Source: Megaleporinus macrocephalus (Eukaryota; Chordata; Actinopteri; Characiformes; Anostomidae). Taken from it: DNA of 64,000 nt. Below, piece after piece: positions 63,288-64,000 of the stretch (its first letter is position 1; each line of letters opens with the position of its first letter). The stretch spans positions 11,230,253 to 11,294,252 of the forward strand of contig CM038726.1 in the NCBI GenBank assembly GCA_021613375.1. The letters run 5' to 3'. The notes beneath the pieces are model-generated. The model worked only from the letters and a program-made list of their open reading frames with translations, made no database searches and had not been told where the DNA came from. Made by a program: the position numbers and the translations under genes.

Positions 63288-64000
63288 CACTCTAAACGCG
63301 CTGAGAGGCTGTAGAACTGTCAGAAGCGCTAGACTGCATTATCACATCGCAAAAACATCTTTTTGACTGAAAACTCTGTTTTCCACCATAAGCTGATGTT
63401 AAAAGTGAGGCTTTGTGACTTTAAACATGTTTTAATGTGAAACATAGGAAAACATGTTGATTTGATTTCAAAAGTACTTAAAATTCCCCTAACACACTGA
63501 AAAGGCGTTCTCTGCACTGTAGAAGCGTTTCCCGGCTTTAGAATGGTCCGAATCGCTGAAGAGCATTATTTAAACATGAAGACATCTTACTTGCTGAAAA
63601 CTATGTTCCACTATATGTTTGGATGGAACACAAGTGTTCAGTAAAACACTTGTGCACAGTAATCTGCTCTTTAGTGTAAATGTCATTATGGAACGTCTAA
63701 CGCAGAGAAAGGGCGATTACTGCACTCTAAACGCGCTGAGAGGCTGTAGAACTGTCAGAAGCGCTAGACTGCATTATCACATCGCAAAAACATCTTTTTG
63801 ACTGAAAACTCTGTTTTCCACCATAAGCTGATGTTAAAAGTGAGGCTTTGTGACTTTAAACATGTTTTAATGTGAAACATAGGAAAACATGTTGATTTGA
63901 TTTCAAAAGTACTTAAAATTCCCCTAACACACTGAAAAGGCGTTCTCTGCACTGTAGAAGCGTTTCCCGGCTTTAGAATGGTCCGAATCGCTGAAGAGCA
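63288..64000 (+). repeat. Family A, two direct 435-bp units, second cut by window
   Basis: Unit 1 is 63288-63722; unit 2 starts at 63723. The 278 bases of unit 2 inside the window are identical to unit 1. Each unit contains two half-units of about 226 and 209 bp, both with a ctgcactNTANAAGCG-like start and a 'gactgaaaactctgtt'/'gctgaaaactatgtt' block. The identical 62-codon minus frames at 63329-63517 and 63764-63952 are by-products. Confidence 0.93.

Noticed and set aside
63329..63952. Two identical 62-codon minus-strand frames
   Set aside because: They are by-products of the identical 435-bp tandem units, with no sign of coding function.
1..64000. tRNA, rRNA, CRISPR arrays, bacterial operons or phage genes
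   Set aside because: None was seen by eye on either strand; all supported genes are spliced vertebrate genes or eukaryotic mobile elements.

Overview
This is vertebrate nuclear DNA, almost certainly from a teleost fish. It is AT-rich and intron-rich, with split genes on canonical GT-AG introns. It is crowded with fish-type mobile elements: Rex1/Babar-like and L2 LINEs, Tc1-like transposons, ZBED/hAT elements, BEL/Pao and retroviral relics, and L2-type tails ending in TTGAC repeats. The repeat mix looks otophysan (characin, catfish or cyprinid side), but that is an inference. There is no bacterial-style operon, CRISPR array or phage system here.

Layout. Positions 1-4.8 kb are intergenic, with a LINE tail, an L2-type tail repeat and an AAT microsatellite. 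Positions 4.9-38.35 kb are the complete ppm1d (Wip1 phosphatase) gene on the minus strand. Its six coding exons splice in frame to 551 codons plus a stop. Its introns hold most of the mobile DNA. Intron 3 has a BEL/Pao relic broken up by L2 and L1 pieces. Intron 2 has hAT, Tc1 and Rex1 relics, a hAT-like MITE with a perfect 8-bp target duplication, and a LINE nested inside a sister LINE. Intron 1 has a hAT element and a Tc1 element with long inverted repeats. Upstream of ppm1d, on the opposite strand, is a complete beta-B1-type crystallin gene (41.86-43.55 kb, five coding exons, 236 codons). The two genes are divergent and about 3.5 kb apart at their start codons, with a Rex1 relic between them.

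From 43.7 kb to the end the DNA is mostly gene-free. It holds a 452-bp solo LTR with a perfect 5-bp target duplication and two apparently uncatalogued tandem-repeat families. Family A has a unit of about 430-435 bp built of two half-units. It is old and degenerate at 46.2-47.3 kb, and at 62.9-64 kb it appears as an inverted copy followed by two identical direct copies that run off the window. Family B has a unit of about 80 bp at 47.3-48.9 kb and continues at 53.9-56.0 kb, with one block inverted; it is interrupted by Rex1, Tc1 and a retroviral pol remnant. A short 3'-terminal exon of an unrecognised minus-strand gene lies at 61.5 kb.

The only genes likely to be functional are ppm1d, the crystallin, and possibly the gene owning the exon at 61.5 kb. 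ppm1d and the crystallin share no known pathway. Every transposable-element ORF seen carries stops, frameshifts or deletions.
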